Positions 1-10,088 are shown, counted from the stretch's first letter. The stretch is DNA of 64,000 nt from Corynebacterium propinquum DSM 44285 (GCF_000375525.1 NZ_AQXC01000012.1:35531-99530); one strand, 5' to 3'. Notes: a model not told the origin generated them from the letters alone. Made by a program: numbers and translations.

Positions 1-69
1 GTGCTTCAGATCCGGTTTTTCATTCTTGTGATGTGGCTGACATAATGGTGTGGACTGCTCAACAATCTG

Positions 70-85
70 TGATTATTAATAATCA
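70..85. promoter_or_regulatory. 16-bp perfect palindrome, possible operator
   Basis: TGATTATTAATAATCA reads the same on both strands. It lies 27 bases before the GTG start of the permease gene, in an AT-rich stretch unlike the surrounding DNA. The position suits a repressor operator or a metalloregulator (Fur/Zur-like) site, but it does not match a consensus I can name with certainty. A possible -10 (CATAAT, 41-46) lies upstream of it. Confidence 0.4.
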
Positions 86-112
86 TTCTTGACGACGGAA
101 AGGCTCCAGCTC

Positions 113-1465
113 GTGAGCGAAAAACACACTCCCGCCTCAGCACAGACCGAAACCGCAGGCGGCCAAGGTACAGCTGGCGATCCCAGCGCACCAGGCGGTT
201 CTGGCTACGATCAGGACGTCCGCGGAGAAAAACCCAACAACTCGAAGTGGGCCCTGGCACTGTTTGGTACCGCAGTCGGTGCCGGCATCCTCTTTTTGCC
301 CATCAATGCCGGTAGCTTCGGGTTCTGGCCGCTTTTGGTAGCCACCCTGCTGATCGGCCCCATGGCATTCTTTTCGCACCGCGCCTACGCGCGCATGCTC
401 AGCGGATCCTCGCAGCAAGGCCAAGACGTGCTGGAAGTAGTCACCAGTTTCTTCGGCAAAAACGCAGGTATTTTGGTCGCCCTGATCTACTGGTTCACGG
501 TGTTCCCGATCGTGATGATCTACGGCATCTCGATCACCAACACCGTCGACAGCTTCATCCAAAACCAGCTGAACGGCCCGGAAATCTCGCGCCCAATCTT
601 GGCGACGCTCTGCGTCGGCTTGATGACGCTCGGCTTTGCCCTAGGCCGCAACACCGCGCTGCTGGTTGCGCAGTTCGTGATCTACCCGTTGATCGTGGCG
701 CTGGCAGCGGTGTCTTTGTACCTGATCCCGCAGTGGGATTTCAGCTCGTTCTACCACTACAGCGCCGACGGCTTCGTTGCTAACCTCGGCGACATCATCT
801 TGATCATGCCGGTGCTGGTGTTCTCCTTCAGCTTCCTGGCCGCAATTTCGCAGTTCGTGCTGGACACGGAACGCTTCTACGGTGACGGAGCCGAGAAGCA
901 ATCCTCTAAGATCATCCTGATTGCCACGGCATTGCTGACGCTTTTCACCATGTTCTTCGTCTGGTCTTCCGCACTCGCTTTGGGTGCGGACGGCATGGAA
1001 GAAGCCTACGAGCAAAACATCCCCGTGCTGTCTTACCTGGCGAATGAAACCGGAACGCAGTTCCTGGCCTATATTGTGCCGATCGTGGTGATTTGTGCGA
1101 TTGTTTCGTCGTATTTCGGCCATCTGCTGGCCACGGTGGAAGGTACCCGGTACTTCGGCAAACTGGTGGCCCCAGGCGCGATGCGGGATGCTAACCCACG
1201 TAGCGTGGCCATCGCGATCTACGTATTCGTGTTTGTTGTGGTCACCGCCGTGGCGATCATCAACCCATCCATCCTGGACATGATCACGCTGATCGGTGGC
1301 ATCTTCATGGGCTTCATGACGTACCTGCTGCCAGTGTGGGCGATCTACAAAGTCGATGCTCTCAAGCGCTTCCGGCCGGTTGCCAGCAACTGGTTCGTGG
1401 TCATCATCGGTATCGTCGTGATGGCCGGAACCTTCTGGGATGTGCTGCGCAACCTGGTGGGATAA
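113..1465 (+). CDS. Amino-acid permease, SdaC/TdcC-like (HAAAP family)
   Basis: Integral membrane transporter of about 450 aa with roughly eleven hydrophobic segments after a 45-residue polar, Ala/Gly-rich N-terminus. The first membrane segment contains GTAVGAGILFLPINAG, the family's glycine-rich signature. Relatives (E. coli SdaC, TdcC, YhaO) import serine or threonine with protons or sodium; the substrate here is inferred. A TTG at 89 is also in frame, but GTG 113 is preferred because GGAAAGG lies 9 bases before it. A 16-bp palindrome sits just upstream. The 3' end, including the stop codon, is repeated downstream. Confidence 0.8.
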   Translation: MSEKHTPASAQTETAGGQGTAGDPSAPGGSGYDQDVRGEKPNNSKWALALFGTAVGAGILFLPINAGSFGFWPLLVATLLIGPMAFFSHRAYARMLSGSSQQGQDVLEVVTSFFGKNAGILVALIYWFTVFPIVMIYGISITNTVDSFIQNQLNGPEISRPILATLCVGLMTLGFALGRNTALLVAQFVIYPLIVALAAVSLYLIPQWDFSSFYHYSADGFVANLGDIILIMPVLVFSFSFLAAISQFVLDTERFYGDGAEKQSSKIILIATALLTLFTMFFVWSSALALGADGMEEAYEQNIPVLSYLANETGTQFLAYIVPIVVICAIVSSYFGHLLATVEGTRYFGKLVAPGAMRDANPRSVAIAIYVFVFVVVTAVAIINPSILDMITLIGGIFMGFMTYLLPVWAIYKVDALKRFRPVASNWFVVIIGIVVMAGTFWDVLRNLVG

Positions 1466-1575
1466 ATGGGGTTGGGGCAACCTGGGGTTCAGCCCTGAAA
1501 CCTCCTCAACCTGGTGGGTTAAACGGGGCTGGGGCAGCCCTGAAACCTTCGCAACCTGGGAAAATGGGTTTTTGA
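1451..1575. repeat. Tandem imperfect repeat of the permease 3' end
   Basis: AACCTGGTGGGATAAA at 1451 (last codons plus stop) recurs as AACCTGGTGGGTTAAA at 1508, in frame and 57 bases later. Shorter copies of AACCTGGG begin at 1479 and 1553. The intervening GGGGCTGGGGCAGCCCTGAA-like sequence is also repeated. This is a degenerate tandem duplication that carries the stop codon with it. Confidence 0.85.
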
Positions 1576-1688
1576 ACCAAAACTAGTGGTGCATTTTTAC
1601 AAATAGTGTGGCAAAAAGGGCGGGTTTTGGCCCACTATTTGCAAAAAAGACACAAAACCCGAATATCTCGGCAACATCCAGAGCCGCG

Positions 1689-1764
1689 CAACACCCCGAG
1701 AATCTAAGCCCAGAGCCAGAGCCGGGCAACCCCCCGAGAATCCAAGTCCGGAGCCAGACCCGGA
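1689..1764. repeat. Two tandem 38-bp units in the 1466-1973 intergenic region
   Basis: Units at 1689-1726 and 1727-1764 begin CAACACCCCGAGAATC and CAACCCCCCGAGAATC and stay alike throughout. The 508-base gap between the convergent permease and icd genes holds these repeats, the duplicated permease 3' end and hairpins. I see no convincing gene in it. Confidence 0.8.
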
Positions 1765-1775
1765 ACCAGAAAACC

Positions 1776-1813
1776 AAAGCGCCCGGGGCAGAAAAACCTG
1801 CCCCGGGCGCTTT
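1776..1813. terminator. Strong bidirectional hairpin terminator
   Basis: AAAGCGCCCGGGGCAG (1776-1791) pairs perfectly over 16 bp with 1798-1813 across a six-base loop. A/T-rich flanks on both sides suit termination of both the rightward permease transcript and the leftward icd transcript. A weaker hairpin closer to icd pairs CAGCAGCT (1909-1916) with AGCTGCTG (1922-1929). Confidence 0.8.
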
Positions 1814-1973
1814 CAGCTTTAATTATGTACCTGCGCCGCTTATACGGCGCAGGTTCTGCAGCTAATTTAGCCGCCGCAGCTGCCGAATTCAGAACGGCTC
1901 GAAAGCAACAGCAGCTACTACAGCTGCTGCATGCTTTGTGGTTTCGGCAGCATCCCCGACTTAAGCCGAAAGA

Positions 1974-4190
1974 TTACTTCTTCAGCTCTTCCATCAGCTG
2001 ATTGTACGTAGCCGATGGACGCATCACCTTGGAAGCCTGCTCGTCGGATGGCTGGTAGTAGCCACCCAGGTCAGCGCCTTCGCCCTGAACTTCCATCAGC
2101 TCGGCGTCGATCTTGTCGGCGGCCTCGGAGAACTTCTCTGCGATTGGTGCGAAGTGCTCAGCCAGCTCCGATTCCTCGGACTGTGCCGCCAGCTCCTGCG
2201 CCCAGTACATCGCCAGGTAGAAGTGGGAACCACGGTTGTCGATCTCGCCTACCTTGCGGGAAGGGGACTTGCCTTCGTCGAGAAGCTTCTCGGTGGCCTT
2301 GTCCAAGGTGGAGGCCAAGACCTTCGCCTTGGCGTTGTCGTTTTTCGCTGCCTCGTGGCGGAAGGATTCTGCCAGAGCCAGGAATTCACCGAGGGAGTCC
2401 CAGCGCAGGTGGTTTTCTTCCAGAACCTGCTGGACGTGCTTCGGAGCGGATCCGCCAGCACCAGTCTCGAACAGGCCGCCACCAGCCATCAGCGGAACCA
2501 CCGACAGCATTTTCGCGGAAGTGCCCAGCTCCAAGATCGGGAACAAGTCGGTGTTGTAGTCACGCAGCACGTTACCGGTCACGGAAATGGTGTCCTCACC
2601 GTTGCGCATGCGCTCCACGGACTTCTTGGTGGCCGAGACCGGATCCATGATGGTGATGTCCAAGCCCTCGGTGTCGTGATCTGCAAGGTACTTGTTCACC
2701 AGCTTGATCAAGGTGGCGTCGTGGCCACGGTTCTCGTCCAACCAGAAAATGGCTGGCATGCCGGAAGTACGTGCACGGGAAACTGCCAGCTTGACCCAGT
2801 CCTGGATTGGCTCATCCTTGGTCTGGGTGGCGCGCCAGATGTCGTTTTCTTCGACGTCGTGGGAGATTAGAACTTCACCGGCGCTGTTGCGAACCTCGAC
2901 GGTGCCTGCAGAAGGGATCTTGAAGGTCTTGTCGTGGGAGCCGTATTCTTCGGCTTTCTTGGCCATCAGGCCCACGTTTGGCACGGTACCCAGGGTGGTT
3001 GGGTCGTACTGACCATTCTTCTGCGAATCCTCGATGACGGTCTGGTAAACGCCGGCGTAGGAAGAATCCGGGATGATTGCCAGGGCGTCCTGGGTTTCGT
3101 CGTTCTTGTTCCACATCTGACCGCCGGTCTTCATCATGGCAGGCATGGAAGCGTCCACGATGACGTCCGAAGGCACGTGCAGGGCGGTGATGCCCTTGCG
3201 GGAATTGACGTACGCCAGTGGGGCGCCGTCTTCCTGCGCCTTGTCGAAAGCCTTCTTGATCTCGTCGCCGTTGTCCAGCTTGTCCAGGTTTTCCAGGATG
3301 TGGCCCAGACCGTTTTCGCCGTTCAGGCCAGCTTCGATGAGTGCGTCACCGTACTTGTCGAAGACGTCGTGGAAATAAGCACGTACGACGTGGCCGAATA
3401 GAATTGGGTCGGAGACCTTCATCATGGTGGCCTTCAGGTGCGCCGAGAACAGCAGGTTGTTTTCCTTGGCGTAGGCAACCTGGTCACGCAGGAAGGAATC
3501 CAAGGCTTTGGCGGACATGAAGGTGGCGTCGACGACCTCGCGGTCTTCTACCTTCAGGCCTTCTTTGAGAACCTTCTCGGAACCGTCAGCGGCCTTCAGC
3601 ACGAAGCTCAGCTCGTCGTCACCGTCGATGATGACGGACTTCTCGTTGTGCGCGAAGTCGTTGTCGTCCATGGTGGCCACAGCGGACTTGGAATCTGCTG
3701 GCCAGTCCTGCATGGAGTGTGGGTGCTTCTTCGTGAAGTTCTTTACAGCCTGCGGTGCCCGGCGGTCGGAGTTGCCCTCACGCAGCACCGGGTTCACAGC
3801 CGAACCCTTCACGGAATCGTAGCGATCGCGAATCTCTTCTTCTTCGGCGTTCGCTGGCTTATCTGGGTAATCAGGAAGGTCGTAACCGTCTTCCTGGAGC
3901 TCCTTAATGGCGTTTTTGAGCTGCACCAGGGAAGCCGAGATGTTTGGCAGTTTGATGATGTTGGCCTCTGGCTTTTTCGCCAGCTCGCCAAGCTGTGCCA
4001 GGGCGTCGTCCATTTTCTGCTCGTCGGTGAGACGCTCTGGGAACTGCGCGATGATGCGTCCGGCCAAAGAAATATCGGCGGTTTCGACATCAATATTCGC
4101 GGTGGAAGCAAACGCCTCAACCACTGGCTTGAACGAGTAGGTAGCCAGCAGTGGGGCTTCGTCGGTACGGGTCCAAACAATTTTAGCCAT
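1974..4190 (-). CDS. icd: Monomeric NADP-dependent isocitrate dehydrogenase
   Basis: Converts isocitrate and NADP to 2-oxoglutarate, CO2 and NADPH in the TCA cycle, in the cytoplasm. The 738-aa single-chain form is typical of corynebacteria and unrelated in size to the ~420-aa dimeric enzyme. Family stretches visible include [17 protein letters not shown] at the N-terminus, [19 protein letters not shown], and [20 protein letters not shown]. The ATG at 4190 is chosen over the in-frame upstream start at 4217 because AAGGAG lies 7 bases before it and it gives the family length. Monocistronic, convergent with the upstream permease gene. Confidence 0.97.
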   Translation of the reverse strand: MAKIVWTRTDEAPLLATYSFKPVVEAFASTANIDVETADISLAGRIIAQFPERLTDEQKMDDALAQLGELAKKPEANIIKLPNISASLVQLKNAIKELQEDGYDLPDYPDKPANAEEEEIRDRYDSVKGSAVNPVLREGNSDRRAPQAVKNFTKKHPHSMQDWPADSKSAVATMDDNDFAHNEKSVIIDGDDELSFVLKAADGSEKVLKEGLKVEDREVVDATFMSAKALDSFLRDQVAYAKENNLLFSAHLKATMMKVSDPILFGHVVRAYFHDVFDKYGDALIEAGLNGENGLGHILENLDKLDNGDEIKKAFDKAQEDGAPLAYVNSRKGITALHVPSDVIVDASMPAMMKTGGQMWNKNDETQDALAIIPDSSYAGVYQTVIEDSQKNGQYDPTTLGTVPNVGLMAKKAEEYGSHDKTFKIPSAGTVEVRNSAGEVLISHDVEENDIWRATQTKDEPIQDWVKLAVSRARTSGMPAIFWLDENRGHDATLIKLVNKYLADHDTEGLDITIMDPVSATKKSVERMRNGEDTISVTGNVLRDYNTDLFPILELGTSAKMLSVVPLMAGGGLFETGAGGSAPKHVQQVLEENHLRWDSLGEFLALAESFRHEAAKNDNAKAKVLASTLDKATEKLLDEGKSPSRKVGEIDNRGSHFYLAMYWAQELAAQSEESELAEHFAPIAEKFSEAADKIDAELMEVQGEGADLGGYYQPSDEQASKVMRPSATYNQLMEELKK

Positions 4191-4379
4191 TTCAGACTCC
4201 TTGAAATATTTCGTCACTAAAATGTTGCGGCCCCAGGTTACCTATAAACTGACTAGTTTGCTGTTCGACGCCGAGAATTGTGACCCACGTATGGAGGTTT
4301 CACAAGGTAGTTGTGGTACCTGCCACAGAAACTTTGACGGACTAGGCACCTGCGCTTTTATGGGCGTAGGGTCTCATGC

Positions 4380-5627
4380 GTGCCACAGTTGAGTCATTTG
4401 CGCAATTTAGCTTCTAGCCCCCGTCGTCGAGCCCTGCCACGGCAGACGGAAATTACCGAAAAACGGCGATACATCGTCATGGTCGCCCTCGGGTTGGGTG
4501 GGTTCGGAATCGGCGTGACGGAGTTCGTCTCCATGGGCCTTTTGTCGCTGATCGCCGAAGATTACGGAGTCACCGAGGACACCGCAGGGCGCATCATTTC
4601 GCTCTACGCGCTGGGTGTGGTTATCGGCGCGCCAGCGATCACGGCGGTCACCGGCAAAATCCCGCGTCGACGCCTGTTGTTGTTGCTGGTCGGTGCGTTT
4701 ATTGTTGGTAATTTTTTGTCGGTCGTTGCTCCGACATATGAGTTTTTGCTGGTAGCGCGATTTATTGCCGGCCTGCCGCACGGAGCGTATTTTTCGGTGG
4801 CCGGTTTGGCTGCGGCCTCCATGGCGCCGGAGGGCGAGCGTGGGCGCGCGATTTCCTTTGTCTCGATGGGTCTGTCCTTTGCCACCGTCGGTGGTGTGCC
4901 TGCAGCACAGGCACTCGGTCAGGCCTTCGGCTGGCATGCCTCCTACGTATTCGTCACTGTCGTCGGTGTGATCACTTTGGTCTCGTTGTGGTACCTGATG
5001 CCGCACATGGTGCGCATGGGTGCGACGTCGGTCCGCACGGAACTGGGCGCGCTACAACGCGGCCAGGTGTGGCTCACGCTGGCGATGGGCACCGTTGGTT
5101 TCGGCGGCATGTTCGCGGTATATACCTATATTTCCTGGACAATGACCGAGCAAGCAGGCCTGGATCCGTCGCTGATGTGGATCGTGCTCATGGCCTACGG
5201 CATCGGCATGGTGGCCGGTACCTGGTTCGGTGGCCGCGTTGCTGACTGGAACCTGGAAAAGGGCATTTTGTTCGCCTTGGCAATGATCTGCCTGGTGCTG
5301 GTCGCGTTCTACTTCACTTCGTCGAACCCGTGGTTGGGCACCATCAACTTCGGCTTGGTCGGCTTCTTCGGTTCGACGCTGGTGCCGTCGTTGCAGATTC
5401 GCCTGATGGATACCGCTGGCGACGCCCAAACCCTGGCTGCGGCTCTAAACCACTCCGCCCTCAACATGGCGAATGCCGCTGGTGCCGCGCTGGGCGGCGC
5501 GGTGATTTCTGCCGGTTACAGCTACAGCGCACCTTCTCTCGCCGGAGCTGGTTTGGCCATCGCTGCCATCGTCATTTGGTTCCCGACCATCTGGTTGCGG
5601 CACAAGTCTTTCACTAAAACCGGTTAG
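4380..5627 (+). CDS. MFS transporter, AraJ/drug-proton antiporter type
   Basis: Twelve-helix major facilitator of about 415 aa. Helix 1 starts near residue 33 (MVALGLGGFGIGVTEFVSMG). GKIPRRRLLLLLVG after helix 2 is the conserved cytoplasmic loop between helices 2 and 3. Relatives are DHA1-type sugar or drug efflux proteins; substrate unknown. The start is uncertain: GTG 4380, TTG 4389 or TTG 4398 are all in frame and none has a good ribosome binding site. It is divergent from icd, with 189 bases between them. Confidence 0.75.
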   Translation: MPQLSHLRNLASSPRRRALPRQTEITEKRRYIVMVALGLGGFGIGVTEFVSMGLLSLIAEDYGVTEDTAGRIISLYALGVVIGAPAITAVTGKIPRRRLLLLLVGAFIVGNFLSVVAPTYEFLLVARFIAGLPHGAYFSVAGLAAASMAPEGERGRAISFVSMGLSFATVGGVPAAQALGQAFGWHASYVFVTVVGVITLVSLWYLMPHMVRMGATSVRTELGALQRGQVWLTLAMGTVGFGGMFAVYTYISWTMTEQAGLDPSLMWIVLMAYGIGMVAGTWFGGRVADWNLEKGILFALAMICLVLVAFYFTSSNPWLGTINFGLVGFFGSTLVPSLQIRLMDTAGDAQTLAAALNHSALNMANAAGAALGGAVISAGYSYSAPSLAGAGLAIAAIVIWFPTIWLRHKSFTKTG

Positions 5628-5631
5628 TTTC

Positions 5632-5658
5632 TTGACTGTGGCACCCACGCTATACAGT
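5632..5658 (+). promoter_or_regulatory. Promoter for exonuclease III, probably leaderless
   Basis: TTGACT at 5632-5637 and TACAGT at 5653-5658, 15 bases apart, place transcription start at or next to the ATG at 5666. There is no ribosome binding site before that ATG, which fits a leaderless mRNA. Confidence 0.5.
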
Positions 5659-5665
5659 GGTGGCC

Positions 5666-6601
5666 ATGTCTGAACCTCAACTGACGATAGCCACAGTTAA
5701 CGTTAACGGCATCCGCGCCGCCTGCAAAAAGCGTAACGACGACAACCTGGGAATGAACCATTGGCTGGAAAATACCTCGGCCGACGTCGTTCTCATGCAG
5801 GAAGTCCGCGCGACCCCGGAACAAACCGAAAAGGCATTAGCCCCGGCGCTGGAAGCCGGCTGGCACCTAGTCGTTGCCGATGCCGAAGCCAAGGGCCGCG
5901 CCGGGGTGGGAATTTTATCGCGCAGCCCGCTTGCCGACGTCCAGGTGGGCTTTGGCGACGCAAGCGCGTTTGCCACCGCTGGCCGCTGGATTGAGGGCAC
6001 TGTTGACTCCAGTTTTGGTGACGTGCGCGTGGCCTCGCTGTATCTGCCGTCGGGCGCGCAGGGGACAGCCAAGCAAGATGAAAAATATGCCTTCTTGGAC
6101 GAATTCGATTCGATCTTGCTGCAGCGCGCAGATGCACACGAGAACATGGTCATTGGCGGCGACTGGAATATTTGCCACCGCAGCCAAGATCTGAAAAACA
6201 ACAAACCAAACGAAAAAGTGTCGGGCCACTTGCCCGAAGAACGCGCATTCTTTGATTCCGTCTTTGGTGCGTTTCCTGATGAAGCCCCGCAGGAAAAGAA
6301 ATACCTCGGCGACTACCAGGGTGTTGTGGACTATGCAGCGAACACCCAGCGTGAGCCAGCCACGGATCCGCAGTGGTTTGACCTGGCCCGTCGCCTAAAC
6401 CCAGATCCGGAACACGACGGCCCGTATACCTGGTGGACCTACCGTGGCCAGGCTTTCAACAATGATGCGGGGTGGCGTATCGATTACCAGGCTGCCACCC
6501 GCGCCATGCTGGAACGCGCACAACGGACGTGGGTAGAAAAAGCCCCGACCGTTGAGCAGCGTTGGTCCGATCACTCGCCTTTGCTGGTGGAATTTCACTA
6601 A
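5666..6601 (+). CDS. xthA: Exodeoxyribonuclease III (AP endonuclease)
   Basis: Base-excision repair enzyme that cuts DNA at abasic sites and removes 3' blocks using Mg2+. About 311 aa of the EEP fold. Catalytic motifs are in order: TVNVNGIRAA (N-terminal Asn), LMQEVRAT (metal-binding Glu), VIGGDWNICH (Asp/Asn pair), NNDAGWRIDYQAAT, and the terminal WSDHSPLLVEF with the catalytic His. ATG 5666 follows a TACAGT -10 box by seven bases, so a leaderless start is likely; GTG 5657 and GTG 5660 are also in frame but overlap that box. Confidence 0.93.
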   Translation: MSEPQLTIATVNVNGIRAACKKRNDDNLGMNHWLENTSADVVLMQEVRATPEQTEKALAPALEAGWHLVVADAEAKGRAGVGILSRSPLADVQVGFGDASAFATAGRWIEGTVDSSFGDVRVASLYLPSGAQGTAKQDEKYAFLDEFDSILLQRADAHENMVIGGDWNICHRSQDLKNNKPNEKVSGHLPEERAFFDSVFGAFPDEAPQEKKYLGDYQGVVDYAANTQREPATDPQWFDLARRLNPDPEHDGPYTWWTYRGQAFNNDAGWRIDYQAATRAMLERAQRTWVEKAPTVEQRWSDHSPLLVEFH

Positions 6602-6631
6602 GCTCGATTCTCATGTAAAGGACGTGCACCT

Positions 6632-7423
6632 ATGACCGTGACGACGTTATTAACCGCGACGTATGTGGTTGGTATTTCTGCAGAGGCGATGACCGCGGCT
6701 TTGTCCGCAGGGCGCCAACGGCTGGATTTCTTTGCGGTCTCCTTGCTCGCCGCTATTACGGCTTTCGGTGGGGGAACCGTGCGTGACGTGTTGCTTGGGC
6801 ATTACCCGCTGGTGTGGGTGGATAACCCGGTTTATTTGATCGTGGTGCTGGTAGCAGCGGCGGTGACGGTGTCGCTGTCGTTTTTCATGCACTATTTCCG
6901 GTCGCTGTTCCTGGCTCTCGACGCAGTGGGGCTGGCAGCGTTTACAGTGTTGGGTACCCAGGTGGCGTTGTCGGAAGGCCATGGGCCATTGATCGCTATC
7001 GTGGCCGCGATTTGCACCGGTGTTTTCGGCGGAATTTTGCGCGATATTCTAAGCGACCGTGTCCCGCTAGTATTCATGGGCGATTTGTATGCAGCCTGTG
7101 CACTGATCGGCTCGGTGACGTATATGGTCTTGGAACAATTAGGTGCCCCACCGGCCGTGGTGATTCCCGCAGGGCTGATCGTGACATTCGCGGTGCGCAT
7201 GTGGGCAGTGAAATACAACAAGTCCATGCCAATTTTCGCGTATAACGACGAAAACCAGCCGGTGGATCCGCGCCTGCGCCTATCTGCGCAGTTTGTGCGT
7301 GAAACCGCGCGGAAAGCGAAATCGAAGGTTGCTAGGGGGATCAAGCCGGAGACGTCGAAGAAATCCGTGGACACTTCTAAGAACCCTGAAAATGAGCAGT
7401 CAAAATCGTCGGAAAGCGACTAA
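6632..7423 (+). CDS. TRIC-type cation channel family membrane protein (UPF0126/YadS)
   Basis: A 263-aa membrane protein with about seven helices arranged as two homologous halves. Each half has the family glycine motif: AFGGGTVRDVLLG near residue 45 and GVFGGILRDILSD near residue 130. Bacterial TRIC homologues are trimeric K+ channels; the role in this organism is not established. The C-terminal 60 residues are hydrophilic and Lys/Ser-rich, longer than usual. AAAGGAC lies 10 bases before ATG. Confidence 0.85.
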   Translation: MTVTTLLTATYVVGISAEAMTAALSAGRQRLDFFAVSLLAAITAFGGGTVRDVLLGHYPLVWVDNPVYLIVVLVAAAVTVSLSFFMHYFRSLFLALDAVGLAAFTVLGTQVALSEGHGPLIAIVAAICTGVFGGILRDILSDRVPLVFMGDLYAACALIGSVTYMVLEQLGAPPAVVIPAGLIVTFAVRMWAVKYNKSMPIFAYNDENQPVDPRLRLSAQFVRETARKAKSKVARGIKPETSKKSVDTSKNPENEQSKSSESD

Positions 7424-7478
7424 GCTGCTAGCATAAAAGAGACTTATTTTCTGATACTGACCGGAAAGAGAATTCAGT

Positions 7479-7670
7479 ATGATTCGCGTTTTATCCTGGC
7501 TGATCATTGGCATTGCCATCCTGGCCGGCTCGATTGTCTGGTACATGAACGTACAGTTCTCCATGGCAGGGCTGGTCTCGGGTATCACCATGGGTGTCGG
7601 TGGCGCGTGCATCGTTGCTGCTTTCGCCACTGCGCTGGATCTGTATGATCCAACCTCGCGCAAGGTGTAG
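7479..7670 (+). CDS. Small membrane protein of unknown function (63 aa)
   Basis: Two hydrophobic segments (about residues 4-22 and 28-50) with the short polar tail DLYDPTSRKV. GGAAAGAG precedes the ATG at good spacing, and a strong terminator follows, so this is a real expressed gene. It may be co-transcribed with the TRIC channel gene 55 bases upstream. No family recognised. Confidence 0.75.
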   Translation: MIRVLSWLIIGIAILAGSIVWYMNVQFSMAGLVSGITMGVGGACIVAAFATALDLYDPTSRKV

Positions 7671-7702
7671 CCGACTACCTACAAGCTACCGTTAGCTTCG
7701 CG

Positions 7703-7737
7703 CCCTGCTGGCTGTACTCTGCGCCAGCAGGGTTTTT
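7703..7737 (+). terminator. Rho-independent terminator before trpS
   Basis: CCCTGCTGGC (7703-7712) pairs with GCCAGCAGGG (7723-7732), followed directly by TTTTT. Confidence 0.9.
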
Positions 7738-7804
7738 GCGTGCCAGAAACCACGTTAAGTGCAACGTAAACTGCCACTTTCAGTACTGAGTAAAGGATAA
7801 AAAG

Positions 7805-8836
7805 ATGACCGCATCGGTACCTACTACAGACAAACCTCGTGTGCTGTCTGGCATTCAGCCAACCGCTGATTCGTACCACCTGGGAAACTACCTCGGAGCC
7901 CTGAAGCAGTGGATCGAACTGCAGAATGACTTCGACGCGTTCTACTTCATCCCGGACATGCACGCGTTGACCGTGGAACAGGACCCGAAGCAGCTACGCG
8001 AGCGCACCTACGCCGGTGTTGCGCAGCTGATTGCGCTGGGGATTGATCCGGAGCGTTCCACGCTGTTCATCCAGTCGCATGTGCCAGAACACGCTGAGTT
8101 GAACTGGGTATTGCAGTGCCTGACCGGCTACGGCGAGGCCGCGCGCATGACACAGTTTAAGGACAAATCCGCCAAGCACGGCGAGGAGCGCACTTCGGTG
8201 GGCCTGTTTACCTACCCGATGCTCATGGCCGCAGATATTCTGCTCTATCACCCGCAGTATGTGCCCGTGGGCGAGGACCAGCGCCAGCATTTGGAGCTTA
8301 CCCGTAACCTGGCTGAGCGGTTCAACACGCGTTTCGGCACAACGTTTGAGGTACCAGAACCATTCATTCCCGAAGGTTCGGCCAAGATTTACGATCTGCA
8401 GGATCCGACGATCAAGATGTCGAAATCCACCCCGCACCCCAAGGGCCTGATCAACCTGCTGGATCCGCCAAAGACCTCCGCAAAGCGCCTGAAGTCCGCC
8501 GTGACTGATGACCGCGGCGTGATCGCCTTTGATCGTGAGCAGCAGCCGGGCGTTTCCAACTTGCTCACCATCCAGTCCGCGTTAACCAATACTCCTGTCG
8601 ATGATCTGGTTGCTTCCTATGAAGGAAAGGGCTACGGCCACCTCAAGGTTGATACTGCTGATGCGCTGGAAGAATTCACAAACCCGTTGCGTGCTCGTTA
8701 CGACGAACTCATGGATGATCGCGCACAGCTGGGCCAGATTCTTGCCGACGGCGCGGACCGTGCCCGGGATGTTGCCGCAGGGATGCTTGCCGACGTCTAT
8801 GACAAGGTGGGTTTCCTGCCAGCGCAGCCGCGTTAG
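7805..8836 (+). CDS. trpS: Tryptophanyl-tRNA synthetase
   Basis: Class I aminoacyl-tRNA synthetase that charges tRNA-Trp, cytoplasmic, 343 aa (normal bacterial size). The HIGH motif is HLGNYLGA at residue 25 and the KMSKS loop is IKMSKS near residue 200. [19 protein letters not shown] is the conserved tryptophanyl-adenylate binding segment. AAAGGA precedes the ATG, and a terminator separates it from the gene upstream. No T-box or attenuator is visible in the short leader. Confidence 0.97.
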   Translation: MTASVPTTDKPRVLSGIQPTADSYHLGNYLGALKQWIELQNDFDAFYFIPDMHALTVEQDPKQLRERTYAGVAQLIALGIDPERSTLFIQSHVPEHAELNWVLQCLTGYGEAARMTQFKDKSAKHGEERTSVGLFTYPMLMAADILLYHPQYVPVGEDQRQHLELTRNLAERFNTRFGTTFEVPEPFIPEGSAKIYDLQDPTIKMSKSTPHPKGLINLLDPPKTSAKRLKSAVTDDRGVIAFDREQQPGVSNLLTIQSALTNTPVDDLVASYEGKGYGHLKVDTADALEEFTNPLRARYDELMDDRAQLGQILADGADRARDVAAGMLADVYDKVGFLPAQPR

Positions 8837-8928
8837 CTACGGATGCGTTAGAGTGAGGAAGCAACGCTCACAGAGAAAATCCAGGGCCGTGCAAGCCAGC
8901 GCCAATTACCAACTTAAAGGACACTGAA

Positions 8929-10017
8929 GTGGCAGCCACCACCACAAAGTCAGCTGAGAAAAACCAGGACAACTACGGCATCGAACGCGTGCGGGACGAT
9001 GATCCTGGATTCGTCGAGAAGATGCGGCACAAGTCTGATTTTTTCGACCACATCATGCGCACCGTCGAGCGTTACGGTGCACAGGGTGGTAATCAGTTTG
9101 CCGCTGGTATTACGTATTTCTCGGTGTTGGCGGTTTTTCCGATTGCGATGTTGATCGTTGCGGCTGCCGCGCAGGTCTTGGCGGGTCGTCCGGAACTGTT
9201 CGCTAGTTTCCAGGATCAAATTACTGAGTCGCTGGAAGGCCAGATGGGCGAGATCGCCAACGAAATCCTGGAAGGCGCGGTGGAGCGCCGTGGTGCCGTG
9301 GCCGGAATTGGTGGTTTGACTGCGCTGTGGACCGGTCTGAACTGGATGCATAATCTGCGCGCCGGCATTTCCTCGATGTGGAACATGGATCCGAACGATG
9401 GCGCAAACTTCGTCGTCAAGAAGTTCAATGATTTGCTGGGCCTGATCGGTTTGATCCTGGCATTCGTCATTGCTTTCGGCATCACCGCTGTGGGTTCGTC
9501 TGGCATTGTCTTTACCGTTTTAGAGTGGCTGAATGTTGACGATGTCATGCCAGGGTTGAACTATATTCTGTTCTTCTCCGCGCTGTTCATTGGTATTCTG
9601 GCGAACTTCCTGGTCATGTGGTGGCTGGTGGTTATTCTGCCGCGTAAGAAGGTACCGAAGAAAGCCGGCTTCATTGGTGCATTGCTCGGTGCACTTGTTT
9701 TTGAAGTAATTAAGCAGCTGTTTACCGTGATCCTGTCTTCGGCCACAGGCAGCCCAACTGGCGCGATCTTCGGGCCGATCATCGCTTTGATGATTGTGTT
9801 GTATCTGATCTGGCGCGTGGTGCTCTACGTTTCTGCATTCACCGCCACCACCAAGCAGGCTCGTGCCACGGAAGAGGTTCCGGTTCCCGAACCAGCCGTG
9901 ATTCGAGTGCGCCACGAGGTGAAAAAGCGCCCGTCGACCCGAACCCTGCTAGGCGCCGGTGCAGGCTTGGGTGCGGCTGGTGGTTGGGCGCTTCGCCGGA
10001 TCTTTAAGGCGAAATAA
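8929..10017 (+). CDS. YihY/BrkB-family inner membrane protein
   Basis: A 362-aa protein with about six membrane helices. The family core is NQFAAGITYFSVLAVFPIAM near residue 55 and PTGAIFGPIIALMIVLYLIW near residue 280. Once annotated as ribonuclease BN, which is wrong for this family; its molecular role is unsettled. The GTG start is preferred because AAAGGAC lies 6 bases before it. The C-terminal tail is basic. In C. glutamicum a homologue also follows trpS, so the pair is probably conserved. Confidence 0.85.
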   Translation: MAATTTKSAEKNQDNYGIERVRDDDPGFVEKMRHKSDFFDHIMRTVERYGAQGGNQFAAGITYFSVLAVFPIAMLIVAAAAQVLAGRPELFASFQDQITESLEGQMGEIANEILEGAVERRGAVAGIGGLTALWTGLNWMHNLRAGISSMWNMDPNDGANFVVKKFNDLLGLIGLILAFVIAFGITAVGSSGIVFTVLEWLNVDDVMPGLNYILFFSALFIGILANFLVMWWLVVILPRKKVPKKAGFIGALLGALVFEVIKQLFTVILSSATGSPTGAIFGPIIALMIVLYLIWRVVLYVSAFTATTKQARATEEVPVPEPAVIRVRHEVKKRPSTRTLLGAGAGLGAAGGWALRRIFKAK

Positions 10018-10088
10018 CCTGAGGTATAGCGCATCGCTGGGGTATTTGTCAGAATAGTTATCAGCGGCGTTGCCCCCAAAAAGGAGTT

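Noticed and set aside
3438..4220. A 260-codon open frame antisense to icd
   Set aside because: Encodes His/Gln/Val-rich low-complexity protein without a family, and icd on the other strand is certain. Long antisense frames are usual in high-GC DNA.
4201..4392. Small gene between icd and the MFS transporter
   Set aside because: No ribosome binding site, Cys/His-rich random composition, and it overlaps both flanking promoters.
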